A stretch of DNA of 32,010 nt from Gammaproteobacteria bacterium (GTDB lineage: Bacteria; Pseudomonadota; Gammaproteobacteria; Pseudomonadales; Azotimanducaceae), in assembly GCA_016874135.1 (NCBI GenBank), contig VGVE01000036.1, positions 1-32,010 of the forward strand, read 5' to 3'. This document shows positions 6,667 through 15,280 of this stretch, piece after piece. The stretch's first letter is position 1. Every line of letters starts with the position of its first letter. A program made the position numbers and the translations under genes. Below the pieces are notes generated by a model. The model searched no databases and had not been told where the DNA came from. It saw nothing but the letters and a program-made list of their open reading frames with translations.

Positions 6667-8259
6667 ATGAGTTACCAGGTACTAGCACGAAAGTTGAGGC
6701 CGACGGGATTTGACAGCCTGATCGGCCAGGATCACATCGTCCGTGCGTTGAGCCATGCCTTGCAGAACGACCGAGTCCACCATGCCTATCTGTTTACCGG
6801 CACGCGTGGCGTCGGCAAGACGACCATCGCCCGCATTCTCGCCAAATGTCTGAACTGCGAAACCAACGGTGTATCGGCAACACCTTGTCAGACGTGTTCA
6901 GCCTGTCGCGATATTGCAGACGGCAGGTATATCGATCTCATCGAAGTGGATGCGGCATCCCGCACTGGCGTGAGCGATACGCGCGAGCTGCTGGAAAATG
7001 CCCAATACCTGCCGTCGCGGGGACGGTTCAAGGTTTACCTCATCGACGAAGTGCACATGTTGTCGACGGCGGCTTTCAATGCGCTGCTGAAGACCTTGGA
7101 AGAACCCCCGGAACACGTCAAGTTCCTGCTGGCGACGACAGAAGCCAAAAAAGTGCCGGTGACGGTGCTGTCCCGCTGCCTTCAGTTCCAGCTCAAGAAC
7201 CTGTCCGTCGAACGAATTGCCGGCTACCTCGCCGAAGTTCTCGAGGGCGAAGGCATAGTTGCGCACCTGGAGGCGCTTGACCTGATCGCGAGGGCAGCCA
7301 AAGGCAGCATGCGCGATGCGCTCTCGCTCACCGATCAGGCCATCGGGTTTGGGCAAGGTGCACTCAGTGTGGCCGCCGTCAGCGACATGCTCGGGCTCGT
7401 TGGTCGAGACCAGACTGGGGTGTTGCTGGAAGCGATCGCTGCAGGATCTGCCGAGCGGGTGCTGGCGATCACCGCGGAATTCGCCGAACGCGCCATCGAC
7501 TTTGCTGCGGCACTCGCAGAAGTTGCGGCTGCATTGCATGCCATCGCTGTCAGCCAGGCAACCGGTCATTCTGGCACGCAACATTCGATGGCACCTGAAG
7601 CCGTTCAGCTTTATTACCAGATCGCCATCATGGGGATGCGTGATCTGCCTCTGGCACCTGATCCGCGCAGTGGCGCTGAGATGACCTTTCTTCGCATGTT
7701 GTCTTTCTCGCCGGATCCAGACAGCCGCGTCGCCCGCTCGGCCTATGAGGATTCCAGTGCCAGGACTACAACGGCACACAACAGGGAGGCGCCGGCTACA
7801 TCGCCCACGCATGAAAAGTCACACCCTCTATCCTCTGATTCGGCGGCAGGCAAAAATGTGGGTCAGGCTGAAGGTGTATCGGCGTGGCATGAGGTTGTTG
7901 AACGTTGCGATGCATCCGGAGTTACCCGCATGTTGCTCGAACACTGCGTGAGTGACATGGGGCCTGGTGACAAGTGGGAGCTGCTGCTCGACCCACGACA
8001 TGACACGCTGTTGAATGAATCACAACAACTGGCGATCCAGCGGACTCTCGAACCGTTCGGTGCACGAACAGTGCGTGTCCGGGTAACCCCGTCCGAAGCA
8101 GAATCCCCCGCGAGGCGGAAAATACGGCTGGCCGCAGAAGCGCAAAGCCGGGCGGAAGCGGCTGTCGCTGCCGATCCCGTGGTGCAGTCATTGCTGCAGG
8201 AATTTGGCGGGCGCGTGCAGCGGATTGTTCCCAACAAGAAGACCGGCGGCACCGGCTGA
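6667..8259 (+). CDS. dnaX: DNA polymerase III subunit gamma/tau
   Basis: ATPase of the sliding-clamp loader; the full-length tau form also ties the loader to polymerase and helicase. In the 530 residues: Walker A GTRGVGKTT (about 45-53), the zinc-binding cysteines (CLNC...CQTCSAC, about 64-79), Walker B LIDEVH, and the SRC motif (VLSRC). A proline- and serine-rich linker follows at about 350-400, then a C-terminal domain resembling tau domain V. It is shorter than E. coli DnaX (643), mostly in the linker. No canonical A-AAA-AAG slippery site was found, so the short gamma form is not supported here. A TAGAAT lies at 6654-6659, just 8 bases before the ATG. It heads dnaX-ybaB-recR. Confidence 0.96.
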   Translation: MSYQVLARKLRPTGFDSLIGQDHIVRALSHALQNDRVHHAYLFTGTRGVGKTTIARILAKCLNCETNGVSATPCQTCSACRDIADGRYIDLIEVDAASRTGVSDTRELLENAQYLPSRGRFKVYLIDEVHMLSTAAFNALLKTLEEPPEHVKFLLATTEAKKVPVTVLSRCLQFQLKNLSVERIAGYLAEVLEGEGIVAHLEALDLIARAAKGSMRDALSLTDQAIGFGQGALSVAAVSDMLGLVGRDQTGVLLEAIAAGSAERVLAITAEFAERAIDFAAALAEVAAALHAIAVSQATGHSGTQHSMAPEAVQLYYQIAIMGMRDLPLAPDPRSGAEMTFLRMLSFSPDPDSRVARSAYEDSSARTTTAHNREAPATSPTHEKSHPLSSDSAAGKNVGQAEGVSAWHEVVERCDASGVTRMLLEHCVSDMGPGDKWELLLDPRHDTLLNESQQLAIQRTLEPFGARTVRVRVTPSEAESPARRKIRLAAEAQSRAEAAVAADPVVQSLLQEFGGRVQRIVPNKKTGGTG

Positions 8260-8328
8260 TCCCGGGGCGCGGCAGAATCAAGACGTTGGGAACCTGGAAT
8301 CTACGACAGAACGGAGACGATTTTTGAC

Positions 8329-8664
8329 ATGAATCTGAAGGATATCGGCGGCTTGATGAAGCAGGCGCAAGCACTGCAGGAGAAGATGGCGGCTATGCAG
8401 GAAGAAGCTGCAAATCTGACCATTACCGGCGAATCCGGCGCAGGTCTCTGTCGCATCGAGATGAACGGCAAGCATGAAGTGCGGCGGGTGCAGATTGATG
8501 CTGCCTTACTGCGTGAAGAGAAGTCGGTGATCGAAGATCTCATCGCTGCAGCGTGCAACGATGCGGTGCGCAAGGCATCCGCTGCGCAGCAGGACCGGAT
8601 CGCAGCCATGGCGAAAAATCTCGGACTTCCCGGTGGGCTGCCTCTCGGCAAGATGATGTTCTAA
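8329..8664 (+). CDS. ybaB: nucleoid-associated protein, YbaB/EbfC family
   Basis: Small dimeric DNA-binding protein of 111 residues. It has the family pattern: N-terminal helix rich in Met and Gln (LMKQAQALQEKMAAMQEE), a beta-sheet core with GLCRIEMNGKHEVRRVQID, and a C-terminal helix (VIEDLIAAACNDAVRKA) with the glycine- and proline-rich end (LPGGLPLGKMMF). GGAG at 8313-8316 precedes the ATG. It sits between dnaX and recR, as in most gammaproteobacteria, and its TAA stop overlaps the recR start (TAATG). Confidence 0.95.
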   Translation: MNLKDIGGLMKQAQALQEKMAAMQEEAANLTITGESGAGLCRIEMNGKHEVRRVQIDAALLREEKSVIEDLIAAACNDAVRKASAAQQDRIAAMAKNLGLPGGLPLGKMMF

Positions 8665-9269
8665 TGCGAACCACGGCCCGGTTGCAGTCGTTGATCGATG
8701 CTCTCCAGGTTTTGCCTGGTGTCGGACCGAAATCCGCGCAGCGTATGGCGCTCGCCCTCCTACAAAAACAGCGACCGGCAGGATTGCATCTCGCCGAAGT
8801 TCTGGCCACGGCGATGCGAGACATTCGCGAATGTCGTATCTGCAGAAACTACGCCGACGCAGATGAGTGTGAAGTGTGTCGGGATCCTCATCGTGACCCA
8901 TCAACCCTCTGCATCGTCGAATCACCGGCGGACGTGTTTGCTATCGAACACGCCGGTGGCTATCACGGCCACTATTTTGTGATGCATGGGCGGCTGTCAC
9001 CCATCGAAGGCATCGGGCCTGAAGAGCTCGGCCTGGACCGATTGGCCCGGCGTGTGGAAGACGGGTCTGTGAGTGAAGCGATTGTGGCGACCAATGCGAC
9101 CGTGGAAGGGGAGGCGACGGCCCACTACATACGGCAACTCATTGGGCACGCGGTCCCCGACATCACGAGGCTCGCGCAAGGCATGCCTGTTGGTGGCGAA
9201 CTTGAATACACCGACGGAGGCACGATTCTCCACGCGCTTCGTGGCCGTCGCCGGCTGTCGGGAGAATGA
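8664..9269 (+). CDS. recR: recombination mediator RecR
   Basis: Acts with RecF or RecO to load RecA on SSB-coated single-stranded DNA at gaps. The 201 residues show the helix-hairpin-helix LPGVGPKSAQRMA (about 17-29), a four-cysteine zinc finger (Cys57, 60, 69, 72), the Toprim motif CIVESPADVFAIE, and the C-terminal Walker-like region ending in GGELEYTDGGTILHAL. Length matches E. coli RecR (201). The open frame extends upstream into ybaB; the ATG sharing a base with the ybaB stop is the right start. Confidence 0.96.
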   Translation: MRTTARLQSLIDALQVLPGVGPKSAQRMALALLQKQRPAGLHLAEVLATAMRDIRECRICRNYADADECEVCRDPHRDPSTLCIVESPADVFAIEHAGGYHGHYFVMHGRLSPIEGIGPEELGLDRLARRVEDGSVSEAIVATNATVEGEATAHYIRQLIGHAVPDITRLAQGMPVGGELEYTDGGTILHALRGRRRLSGE

Positions 9270-9333
9270 CAGATGCGACAAGGGATGCAAATGAAGGAAA
9301 CGCCTTATACCGATGGTCGCGGGAACTTTCTGC

Positions 9334-10425
9334 ATGCATGAAATTCCGGCTCCGCTCTGGATCGATACCGATGAGGCGCTCGCGCAGGTCACGGCTCGCG
9401 CTGCTGACGTGATTGCCGTCGACACGGAGTTCCAACGCACGGATACGTTCTATCCGCTGGCAGGGCTCTTTCAGGTCTGTTCCGGAGATGAGGTATGGCT
9501 GCTCGATCCGCTCAGCATCAAGGACTTTTCTCCTTTCATTCGTGTGCTGGAGGATCCAGCCAGGACCAAGGTCATGCACGCATGCCTCGAGGATCTCGAA
9601 CTGTTCTGGTGCCACCTCGGTGTGAAGCCGGTGAGTGTGTTCGATACTCAGTTGGCAAACGCCTACGTGAACACCCGCTGGTCCATTGGGCTGGTAGCAC
9701 TGATCGAAGCAGAACTTGGCATCCGGCTGCAGCAGTCGCATACACGCAGTGACTGGCTGCGCCGTCCGCTATCCGATGGACAACTCCGGTACGCTTCGGA
9801 GGATGTATGGTATCTGCCCTCCCTGCACGCCATATTGGAAAAAAAACTCTCTGATAACGGCAGGCTTCAGTGGTTCGCCGAAGACATGAAGAGGTTCGGC
9901 GTTTATGAGCCTGAAGTACCTGAATCCTATTTCGAGTCGGTCAATCGCGCCTGGTTGTTGGACGCCCCTGCGCTCGGTCGGTTGAAAGCCCTGTGTACCT
10001 GGCGCGAGAGTATGGCGAGGACCATCAACATCCCTCGCAAGCGGGTTCTGCCCGATGAGACGCTCTATGACCTGGCCAATGCCGGGTCTATGAGCGAAGA
10101 AACGCTTGCAAGGGTCATGAGCCCTGGCGCCGTGCGCCGATTTGGACATGAGATCATGCGCGTGCATGGGAGCAGTGAACCAGCGCAAGAGCGGATTGAA
10201 TTGCCGCTGACTCCCAGTGAAGGAAAACACGTCAAACAGTTGCGTGAAGTTGCCGCAGCACTTGCAGAAAAGCAGGGATTTGCGGCCGAGCTGGTGGCGC
10301 GCAAGCGCGATCTCGAGGCGCTGGTCCGTCACTTTCGTGAATCCGGGACACTCAGCCCCGTCTACTCGGGCTGGCGGCGGGATGTCGTGGGCGATCAGCT
10401 CCTCACGGCATTGGGTGCGCGATGA
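9334..10425 (+). CDS. rnd: ribonuclease D
   Basis: 3'-5' exoribonuclease that trims tRNA and other stable RNA precursors. The DEDD exonuclease domain begins at VDTEF (Asp30, Glu32 from the ATG at 9334) and continues through CLEDLELF, NTRWSIGL and the third motif RYASEDVWYLPSL. A C-terminal half with HRDC features follows (LKALCTWRESMARTINIPRKRVLPDETL). Length (363) is close to E. coli Rnd (375). An in-frame ATG at 9313 would add 7 residues; the 9334 start places the catalytic Asp as in E. coli. It overlaps ycgL by 4 bases (ATGA). Confidence 0.93.
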   Translation: MHEIPAPLWIDTDEALAQVTARAADVIAVDTEFQRTDTFYPLAGLFQVCSGDEVWLLDPLSIKDFSPFIRVLEDPARTKVMHACLEDLELFWCHLGVKPVSVFDTQLANAYVNTRWSIGLVALIEAELGIRLQQSHTRSDWLRRPLSDGQLRYASEDVWYLPSLHAILEKKLSDNGRLQWFAEDMKRFGVYEPEVPESYFESVNRAWLLDAPALGRLKALCTWRESMARTINIPRKRVLPDETLYDLANAGSMSEETLARVMSPGAVRRFGHEIMRVHGSSEPAQERIELPLTPSEGKHVKQLREVAAALAEKQGFAAELVARKRDLEALVRHFRESGTLSPVYSGWRRDVVGDQLLTALGAR

Positions 10426-10670
10426 TTGAGGTTGAGGTTTATAGAAGCCGCAAGCGCGCCGAAACCTATCTGTTGGTGCGGGCGGAAGATGGGCTCAGTC
10501 GGGTGCCGGAAGCGCTGATCACACACTTCGGTACAGCCGTGTTCAGTTTTCGTTTTGATCTCACTGGAGAGCGTCGCCTCCCCCGCATCGATTCCGGCGA
10601 TCTGCTGACGCGTCTGCAGGAAGCGGGTTATTGGCTGCAGCTGCCGCCGCCCGCGGAGTTGCCGACGTGA
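10422..10670 (+). CDS. ycgL: YcgL domain protein
   Basis: An 82-residue protein of the YcgL family: it opens with VEVYRSRKRAETYLLV and has VPEALITHFG and the C-terminal helix LLTRLQEAGYWLQLPPP, all family marks. Its biochemical role is unknown. It overlaps rnd at the start (ATGA) and ycgN at the stop (GTGA), so it is in the middle of a tightly coupled run. The rnd-ycgL adjacency is common in gammaproteobacteria. Confidence 0.93.
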   Translation: MIEVEVYRSRKRAETYLLVRAEDGLSRVPEALITHFGTAVFSFRFDLTGERRLPRIDSGDLLTRLQEAGYWLQLPPPAELPT

Positions 10671-11116
10671 ATTTCTGGGAAACCAAGACTCTCGCTGCAA
10701 TGACCGATGCGGAGTGGGAGTCTTTATGCGACGGTTGCGGTCGTTGTTGCCTCATCAAACTCGAAGATGAAGACACCGGTGAGCTGCATTACACAAGTGT
10801 GGTCTGCCTCTACTTCAACCAGCGTACGGCCCGATGCAAGCGATATCCGGAGCGACATGAGCTTGTACCCGAATGTATTCACTTTGATGCATCAGGCGCA
10901 GCTGCATTTGATTGGCTGCCGGACTCCTGTGCCTATCGTAAGCTCGCGCACGGCGAGCCGCTGGAGTGGTGGCATCCGCTGGTTTCAGGCGATCGTCGGA
11001 CAGTGATCGAAGCGGGGATCTCGGTGCTCGGCAAGGTCACCAGTGAAGTCCATGTTCATGAGGACGATCTGGAGGATCACATCGTCCGCTGGGTGGAAGG
11101 AGGGAGGCGGGTATGA
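10667..11116 (+). CDS. ycgN: YcgN (UPF0260) cysteine-rich protein
   Basis: A 149-residue member of the UPF0260/YkgJ-like cysteine cluster family. It has MTDAEWESLCDGCGRCC near the N-terminus, close to identical in pattern to E. coli YcgN, then CxxF-type and CxRY-type cysteines (VVCLYFN, CKRYPER), ECIHF, WLPDSCAYR and AWHPL-like WWHPLVSG. The cysteines probably bind a metal. The start is taken as GTG at 10667, which overlaps the ycgL stop and has GGAG 8 bases upstream; an upstream in-frame start at 10631 would add alanine-rich sequence not in the family. It overlaps the next gene by 4 bases. Confidence 0.92.
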   Translation: MNFWETKTLAAMTDAEWESLCDGCGRCCLIKLEDEDTGELHYTSVVCLYFNQRTARCKRYPERHELVPECIHFDASGAAAFDWLPDSCAYRKLAHGEPLEWWHPLVSGDRRTVIEAGISVLGKVTSEVHVHEDDLEDHIVRWVEGGRRV

Positions 11117-11454
11117 GTGGCCATTTAATCGCCTGGATACTGGTGATCGTGTTTGCCGCAGCGATGCTCGGATCGGTGTGGGGTTTGTATCGATACACGG
11201 CGGCGCGACGGTGGATGGGCCTGGTCCTCCCAGTGCTGTACGTGGTTCTGGTGATCCCGGCGCCGATTCCGGACTATCCCGGATTCCTGGCACCAGCATT
11301 CCTGGTGGCGCTCTTTGAATGGGCCTTCCAGGAACAGGGCCAACCGGGCGTCGCTCTTCGGCTGCTCGGGATCGGCCTGATCGGCGGAATCGTTCTCGCG
11401 GTAGGGACCTACTATCTCGCCCGATTCACGCGGTCCCGTCGTCAGACTTCCTGA
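11113..11454 (+). CDS. small membrane protein of unknown function
   Basis: A 113-residue, very hydrophobic protein with three probable membrane helices (about 5-27, 33-52, 80-103) and a basic C-terminus (RFTRSRRQTS). It is not recognised. It begins in an ATGA overlap with the ycgN stop, so it is likely the last gene of the rnd-ycgL-ycgN run. Its TGA at 11452-11454 is followed, in the same frame and without any gap, by sequence that encodes the middle of a vWA-type protein (see that entry). Confidence 0.75.
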   Translation: MSGHLIAWILVIVFAAAMLGSVWGLYRYTAARRWMGLVLPVLYVVLVIPAPIPDYPGFLAPAFLVALFEWAFQEQGQPGVALRLLGIGLIGGIVLAVGTYYLARFTRSRRQTS

Positions 11455-11565
11455 CCTGTACCTGCCGGTATCCAAAGTTCCGATCTGACGGGCACGGGGC
11501 TCACGGCAGCACTGCATACAGCATCGTGGGATGCGGATGGCACTTCTTCGCGACAGCGACACATC

Positions 11566-12987
11566 GTGATCGTTTCTGGTGACAGGACGCACGATGAGGC
11601 GAAACCTGGTTCCGGCGCGTTACAGCCGTCGATCGCCGATCGTCTCGCCATGGAGTTCATCGCCGGAAAAATCCGGGTGCACATCATCCGCATGCCAGCT
11701 GCAGCGGAGGATGCAGGACTGCGCGTGTTGGCAGACCGAACCGGCGGTTTTTATCTCGCTGCGGATTCAGTCGAGGCACTCGGCTCTGCATTCGAACGCC
11801 TGTCCGGATTTAGGAGCCGGCCTTCGTCCATTCCAGTGGAATCCGGATCGTTTCTGGTTGAGCCTGGACTCAGGGAGGTGACGCTGAAGGTCGATGGCGA
11901 CGATCCTGCTCTGCTACTGGTCGATCCGCATGGCAATACCTATCCGCGCGCCAAACCGGGGGCACGGATTCGCTGGCACGACGCCCGCGGGTTTGATCTC
12001 ATCACCATCAAGCGTCCGGTCGCTGGGCGCTGGAAGCTCAGTGACAGCGGTCAGGGCAAGTCGTTCAGAGTGTTTGCCTGGGGTGATCTCGTGCTTCGTG
12101 TCGAGGATGTCCCCGCGACCCTCTTTCCTGGAAACCTCAACGCCATCGATTTCATGCTCTTTGAGGGCGATGAGCCCGTGGACGACGCACACTTCGCCAG
12201 CGTCGCCAGTGCCAGCGCCCGTCTGGTTGGTGATGGCGAGGATGTACCGCTACATGTGAGCAGAACGTCCGGCGGTTTGTATCGGGTTGAAATGATCAAT
12301 GAAGTGGACCTCGGCGATTACCTGCTCGAGGTCCGTGTCGATGGACCAACCTTTTCGCGAAAGACAGTCATACCGTTCAGGCTGGACCATCCGGTCAAAG
12401 CGAATGTCGCGCAGCGGGCCAAGGATGGGGTGGCCTGGGTGCAACTGCTGGATACCGCAATCGACTTCGAAACGCTCAAAGTGTCTGCGCAGTACCGAAT
12501 TTCACCCAACCCGAGAACCCTGGTGCCTGCCAAAGCCATGCCGGGCGGAGTCTGGCAGTTGACGGTGCCGAAGGCGATCGATGCGGTGGAAGTCAGCTGG
12601 TCCGTCACGGGCCATTACCGCAATCAGAAGAAATTTGAGCTGCATACAGAAACGTTGCGCGTCGAAGTGCCGATGACGACGGAAAGGGTTTTCGGGTTTG
12701 ACGCCGCTGGTCGTGTTGTTGAAGACCGGGATCCTGGTCCGCTGCTCTCAACGAAAGAAACGGCACCGGCTCCGGATGAAGGCGAAAACGCGACCGCGCA
12801 TGCGAGCTCGGCAGGTCCGGTAGAACCCGAGCTCCCGCTCTGGATGGTCATCGCAGTGGCGCTGATCAATCTGGGCCTTGCTGTGGGCGGTGTGTTGCTC
12901 GTGCTACGCAAACGCCCGGATCCGGAGCCTCAGATCTCGTCCGACAGCCCCGTAGCCGAACCTGCACCTGAGCCCGCGGCAGCCTGA
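11566..12987 (+). CDS. vWA-type membrane protein, 5'-truncated (TIGR03503-like)
   Basis: 473 residues from the first possible start, GTG at 11566. The reading frame is protein-like further upstream, to 11455 (GTGLTAALHTASWD, then HIVIVSGD), which resembles the second half of a vWA fold. The part that should hold a signal peptide and the DxSxS metal site is absent, and no ATG, GTG or TTG occurs in frame before 11566. Downstream come beta-rich modules (FLVEPGLREVTLKV, LLVDPHGNTY, LRVEDVPATLFPGNL), then a C-terminal membrane helix (near 425-447) and a short acidic proline-rich tail. This looks like the family of vWA proteins with a C-terminal anchor (TIGR03503), recalled from pattern. It may be a decaying gene or a new, shorter product. 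Confidence 0.6.
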   Translation: MIVSGDRTHDEAKPGSGALQPSIADRLAMEFIAGKIRVHIIRMPAAAEDAGLRVLADRTGGFYLAADSVEALGSAFERLSGFRSRPSSIPVESGSFLVEPGLREVTLKVDGDDPALLLVDPHGNTYPRAKPGARIRWHDARGFDLITIKRPVAGRWKLSDSGQGKSFRVFAWGDLVLRVEDVPATLFPGNLNAIDFMLFEGDEPVDDAHFASVASASARLVGDGEDVPLHVSRTSGGLYRVEMINEVDLGDYLLEVRVDGPTFSRKTVIPFRLDHPVKANVAQRAKDGVAWVQLLDTAIDFETLKVSAQYRISPNPRTLVPAKAMPGGVWQLTVPKAIDAVEVSWSVTGHYRNQKKFELHTETLRVEVPMTTERVFGFDAAGRVVEDRDPGPLLSTKETAPAPDEGENATAHASSAGPVEPELPLWMVIAVALINLGLAVGGVLLVLRKRPDPEPQISSDSPVAEPAPEPAAA

Positions 12988-13032
12988 AACACCGGCGCGA
13001 TCAGCACTCCCGTTCAGCGCGTTTACGCGGTT

Positions 13033-13051
13033 CAGGGTCGAAGAGACCCTG
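13033..13051 (+). terminator. short hairpin after the vWA-type gene
   Basis: CAGGGTC/GACCCTG arms (13033-13039, 13045-13051) with a 5-base loop, 45 bases after the stop of the vWA-type gene. It has no T-tract, so intrinsic termination is doubtful. Confidence 0.3.
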
Positions 13052-13203
13052 CCGGCCGCACAAAAGTCCCGGACGATGCAATCCAGCCGGTTTGGGGTAA
13101 AGTACCGGGCTTTGCGAGCGCACAAACTCAAGGCACCGGGCTTCTAAGATCACAATTCTGAAACCTGCGCCGGATCCATCTGAACGAGGAACGTGAGAGA
13201 CCT

Positions 13204-14052
13204 ATGATTTTCGACAGTACCGATACCTATATTTCCACCGACGAACTGAGCATGGCGGTGGATGCGGCCGTAAAGCTCGAACGACCGCTCCTGGTCAAAG
13301 GCGAACCTGGCACCGGCAAGACCATGCTGGCCGAAGAGGTGGCCAAGTCTCTCGGCATGCGCCTGATTCCCTGGCACATCAAGTCCAGTACCAAGGCGAT
13401 CAACGGACTGTATGAGTACGATGCCGTCAGCCGCCTGCGCGACTCTCAGCTCGGGGACGAGCGGGTGCGCGACATCCGCAACTACATCAAGAAAGGCAAA
13501 CTCTGGGAAGCCTTCGAGTCAGAAGACCGCGTAGTTCTTCTCATCGACGAAATCGACAAGGCCGACATCGAATTCCCCAACGACCTCCTTCAGGAGCTCG
13601 ACCGGATGGAGTTCTATGTCTATGAGCTCGGCGAAACGATCAAGGCGAAGAAGCGGCCGGTGGTGGTGATCACCTCCAACAACGAGAAGGAACTGCCCGA
13701 CGCCTTCCTGCGCCGCTGTTTCTTCCACTACATCAATTTCCCCGACCGCGAGACGATGCAGCAGATCGTCGAAGTGCATTTCCCCAGCATCAAGAAAGAT
13801 CTGGTGAAAGAGGCGATGGACATCTTCTTCGATGTTCGCAAGGTTCCCGGTCTGAAGAAGAAGCCGTCGACCTCCGAATTGATCGACTGGCTGAAGCTGT
13901 TGATGGCGGATGACATTCCTGACGAAATCCTCACCAACCGTGACCCGTCTAAGGCGATTCCGCCGCTGTATGGTGCGTTGGTCAAGAATGAGCAGGATGT
14001 GCATCTGCTCGAGCGGCTGGCGTTCATGAATCGACGGGACAGCAGAGGCTGA
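13204..14052 (+). CDS. MoxR-family AAA+ ATPase
   Basis: 282 residues with Walker A GEPGTGKT (33-40), Walker B LLIDEID (about 112-118), sensor-1 VVITSNN and an arginine-finger region FLRRCFFHY. MoxR AAA+ proteins act as chaperones, usually with a vWA partner encoded next door, to mature enzymes or complexes. That partner follows 4 bases downstream. The sequence style (IFDSTDTYIST at the start, DRPLL-like ERPLLVKGEPGTGKT) is that of the CoxD/APE2220-type branch. No carbon monoxide dehydrogenase or other obvious client is in the window, so the target is unknown. A 216-base gap upstream probably carries the promoter. Confidence 0.92.
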   Translation: MIFDSTDTYISTDELSMAVDAAVKLERPLLVKGEPGTGKTMLAEEVAKSLGMRLIPWHIKSSTKAINGLYEYDAVSRLRDSQLGDERVRDIRNYIKKGKLWEAFESEDRVVLLIDEIDKADIEFPNDLLQELDRMEFYVYELGETIKAKKRPVVVITSNNEKELPDAFLRRCFFHYINFPDRETMQQIVEVHFPSIKKDLVKEAMDIFFDVRKVPGLKKKPSTSELIDWLKLLMADDIPDEILTNRDPSKAIPPLYGALVKNEQDVHLLERLAFMNRRDSRG

Positions 14053-14056
14053 CAAC

Positions 14057-15235
14057 GTGCTGATCAACTTCTTCCTGACACTGCGCAAATACAAGGTTCC
14101 GGTCACCCTGCGTGAACTCATGGACCTGTTGCAGGCGTTGCAGTACCGGCTGGTGTATGCGGACCTTGATGACTTTTATCTGTTATCGCGCACCTGTCTC
14201 GTGAAGGATGAGAAGAACTACGACAAGTTCGATCGGGCATTCAGCGCCTATTTCAAAGGGCTAGAAGACCTACATGGTCTGCTCGAGTCGTTGATTCCGG
14301 ACGAGTGGCTGCGCCATGAGTTCGAAAAGTCGCTGACACCGGAAGAGCTCGAGAAGATCAAATCCCTTGGCGGACTGGAGAAGCTGATCCAGGCGTTCAA
14401 AGAAGCGAAGGAAGAAGCAGAACGTCGCGAAGCTGAAAAAGGCAAAGAGGGCAAGGAAGGCAAGGACGGGGACGAAGGTGATGCGGATCGCGCCGGGAAA
14501 AAAGGCCCCAACGGCCCCGGTAAGGGAAAAAACAAGAAGGCCAAGAAGGCCTGGGATGAGCGCCAGTACAAAAATCTCGATGACAACATCGAGCTGGGTA
14601 CGCGAAACATCAAGATGGCGCTGCGGCGGTTGCGCAAGTTTGCCCGTACCGGCAAAGACGAAGAGCTGGATATGGACGGCACCATCCGTTCAACCGCACA
14701 CAACGGCGGTATGCTCGACATCCGCATGCGCCCGGAGCGGAAGAACACCGTCAAGGTGCTCCTGTTCCTTGACATCGGTGGGTCCATGGACGCTCACGTC
14801 AAGGTATGTGAGGAACTGTTCTCGGCGACGCGCACAGAATTCAAGCACCTGGAATTCTTCTACTTCCACAACTTCGTTTATGAGAGCGTGTGGAAGGACA
14901 ACAAGCGGCGTATGGCTGAACGCCTGCCTACCTGGCAGGTGCTCAATAAGTTCGCACGCGACTACAAGGTGATTTTTGTGGGCGACGCAACCATGGCACC
15001 CTACGAGATTACGCACGCGGGTGGCAGTGTTGAGCACTGGAACGAGGAGCCTGGCGTGTTGTGGATGAGCCGGTTTGTTGAAGGCTACGACAAGGTAGTC
15101 TGGATCAACCCGACACCCCAGGAAACCTGGGAATACTCCACTTCGGTCGGCATGACCCGCGATCTGGTCAACGGGCGCATGTACCCGCTCACCGTTCGTG
15201 GCCTCGAAGAAGGCATGGGGCACCTCTCGAAGTAA
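14057..15235 (+). CDS. CoxE-like vWA domain protein, partner of the MoxR ATPase
   Basis: 392 residues. The N-terminal ~115 residues are helical (LRELMDLLQAL...), followed by a very charged Lys/Glu/Gly linker (about 118-165). The C-terminal vWA domain has the metal site at FLDIGGSMD (Asp239-x-Gly241-x-Ser243), where the usual motif is DxSxS; the first serine is glycine. The rest of the domain (ELFSATRTEFKHLEFFYFHN, KVIFVGDATMAP) fits the CoxE-like family. It starts with GTG 4 bases after the MoxR gene, so the two are an operon. Such pairs are thought to remodel or insert metal into client enzymes; here the client is not apparent. Confidence 0.88.
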   Translation: MLINFFLTLRKYKVPVTLRELMDLLQALQYRLVYADLDDFYLLSRTCLVKDEKNYDKFDRAFSAYFKGLEDLHGLLESLIPDEWLRHEFEKSLTPEELEKIKSLGGLEKLIQAFKEAKEEAERREAEKGKEGKEGKDGDEGDADRAGKKGPNGPGKGKNKKAKKAWDERQYKNLDDNIELGTRNIKMALRRLRKFARTGKDEELDMDGTIRSTAHNGGMLDIRMRPERKNTVKVLLFLDIGGSMDAHVKVCEELFSATRTEFKHLEFFYFHNFVYESVWKDNKRRMAERLPTWQVLNKFARDYKVIFVGDATMAPYEITHAGGSVEHWNEEPGVLWMSRFVEGYDKVVWINPTPQETWEYSTSVGMTRDLVNGRMYPLTVRGLEEGMGHLSK

Positions 15236-15280
15236 CGATGTAGCCAACGTCCGGCATGCTCCGGCGCGGACGACGGGTGA

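Noticed and set aside
6654..6667. Leaderless dnaX transcript from TAGAAT at 6654-6659
   Set aside because: No convincing -35 at 15-19 bases upstream; noted only as a possibility.
7851..7860. A-run in dnaX as a programmed frameshift site for gamma
   Set aside because: It reads GGC AAA AAT in frame, which is not a canonical slippery heptamer, and no stimulatory hairpin was seen.
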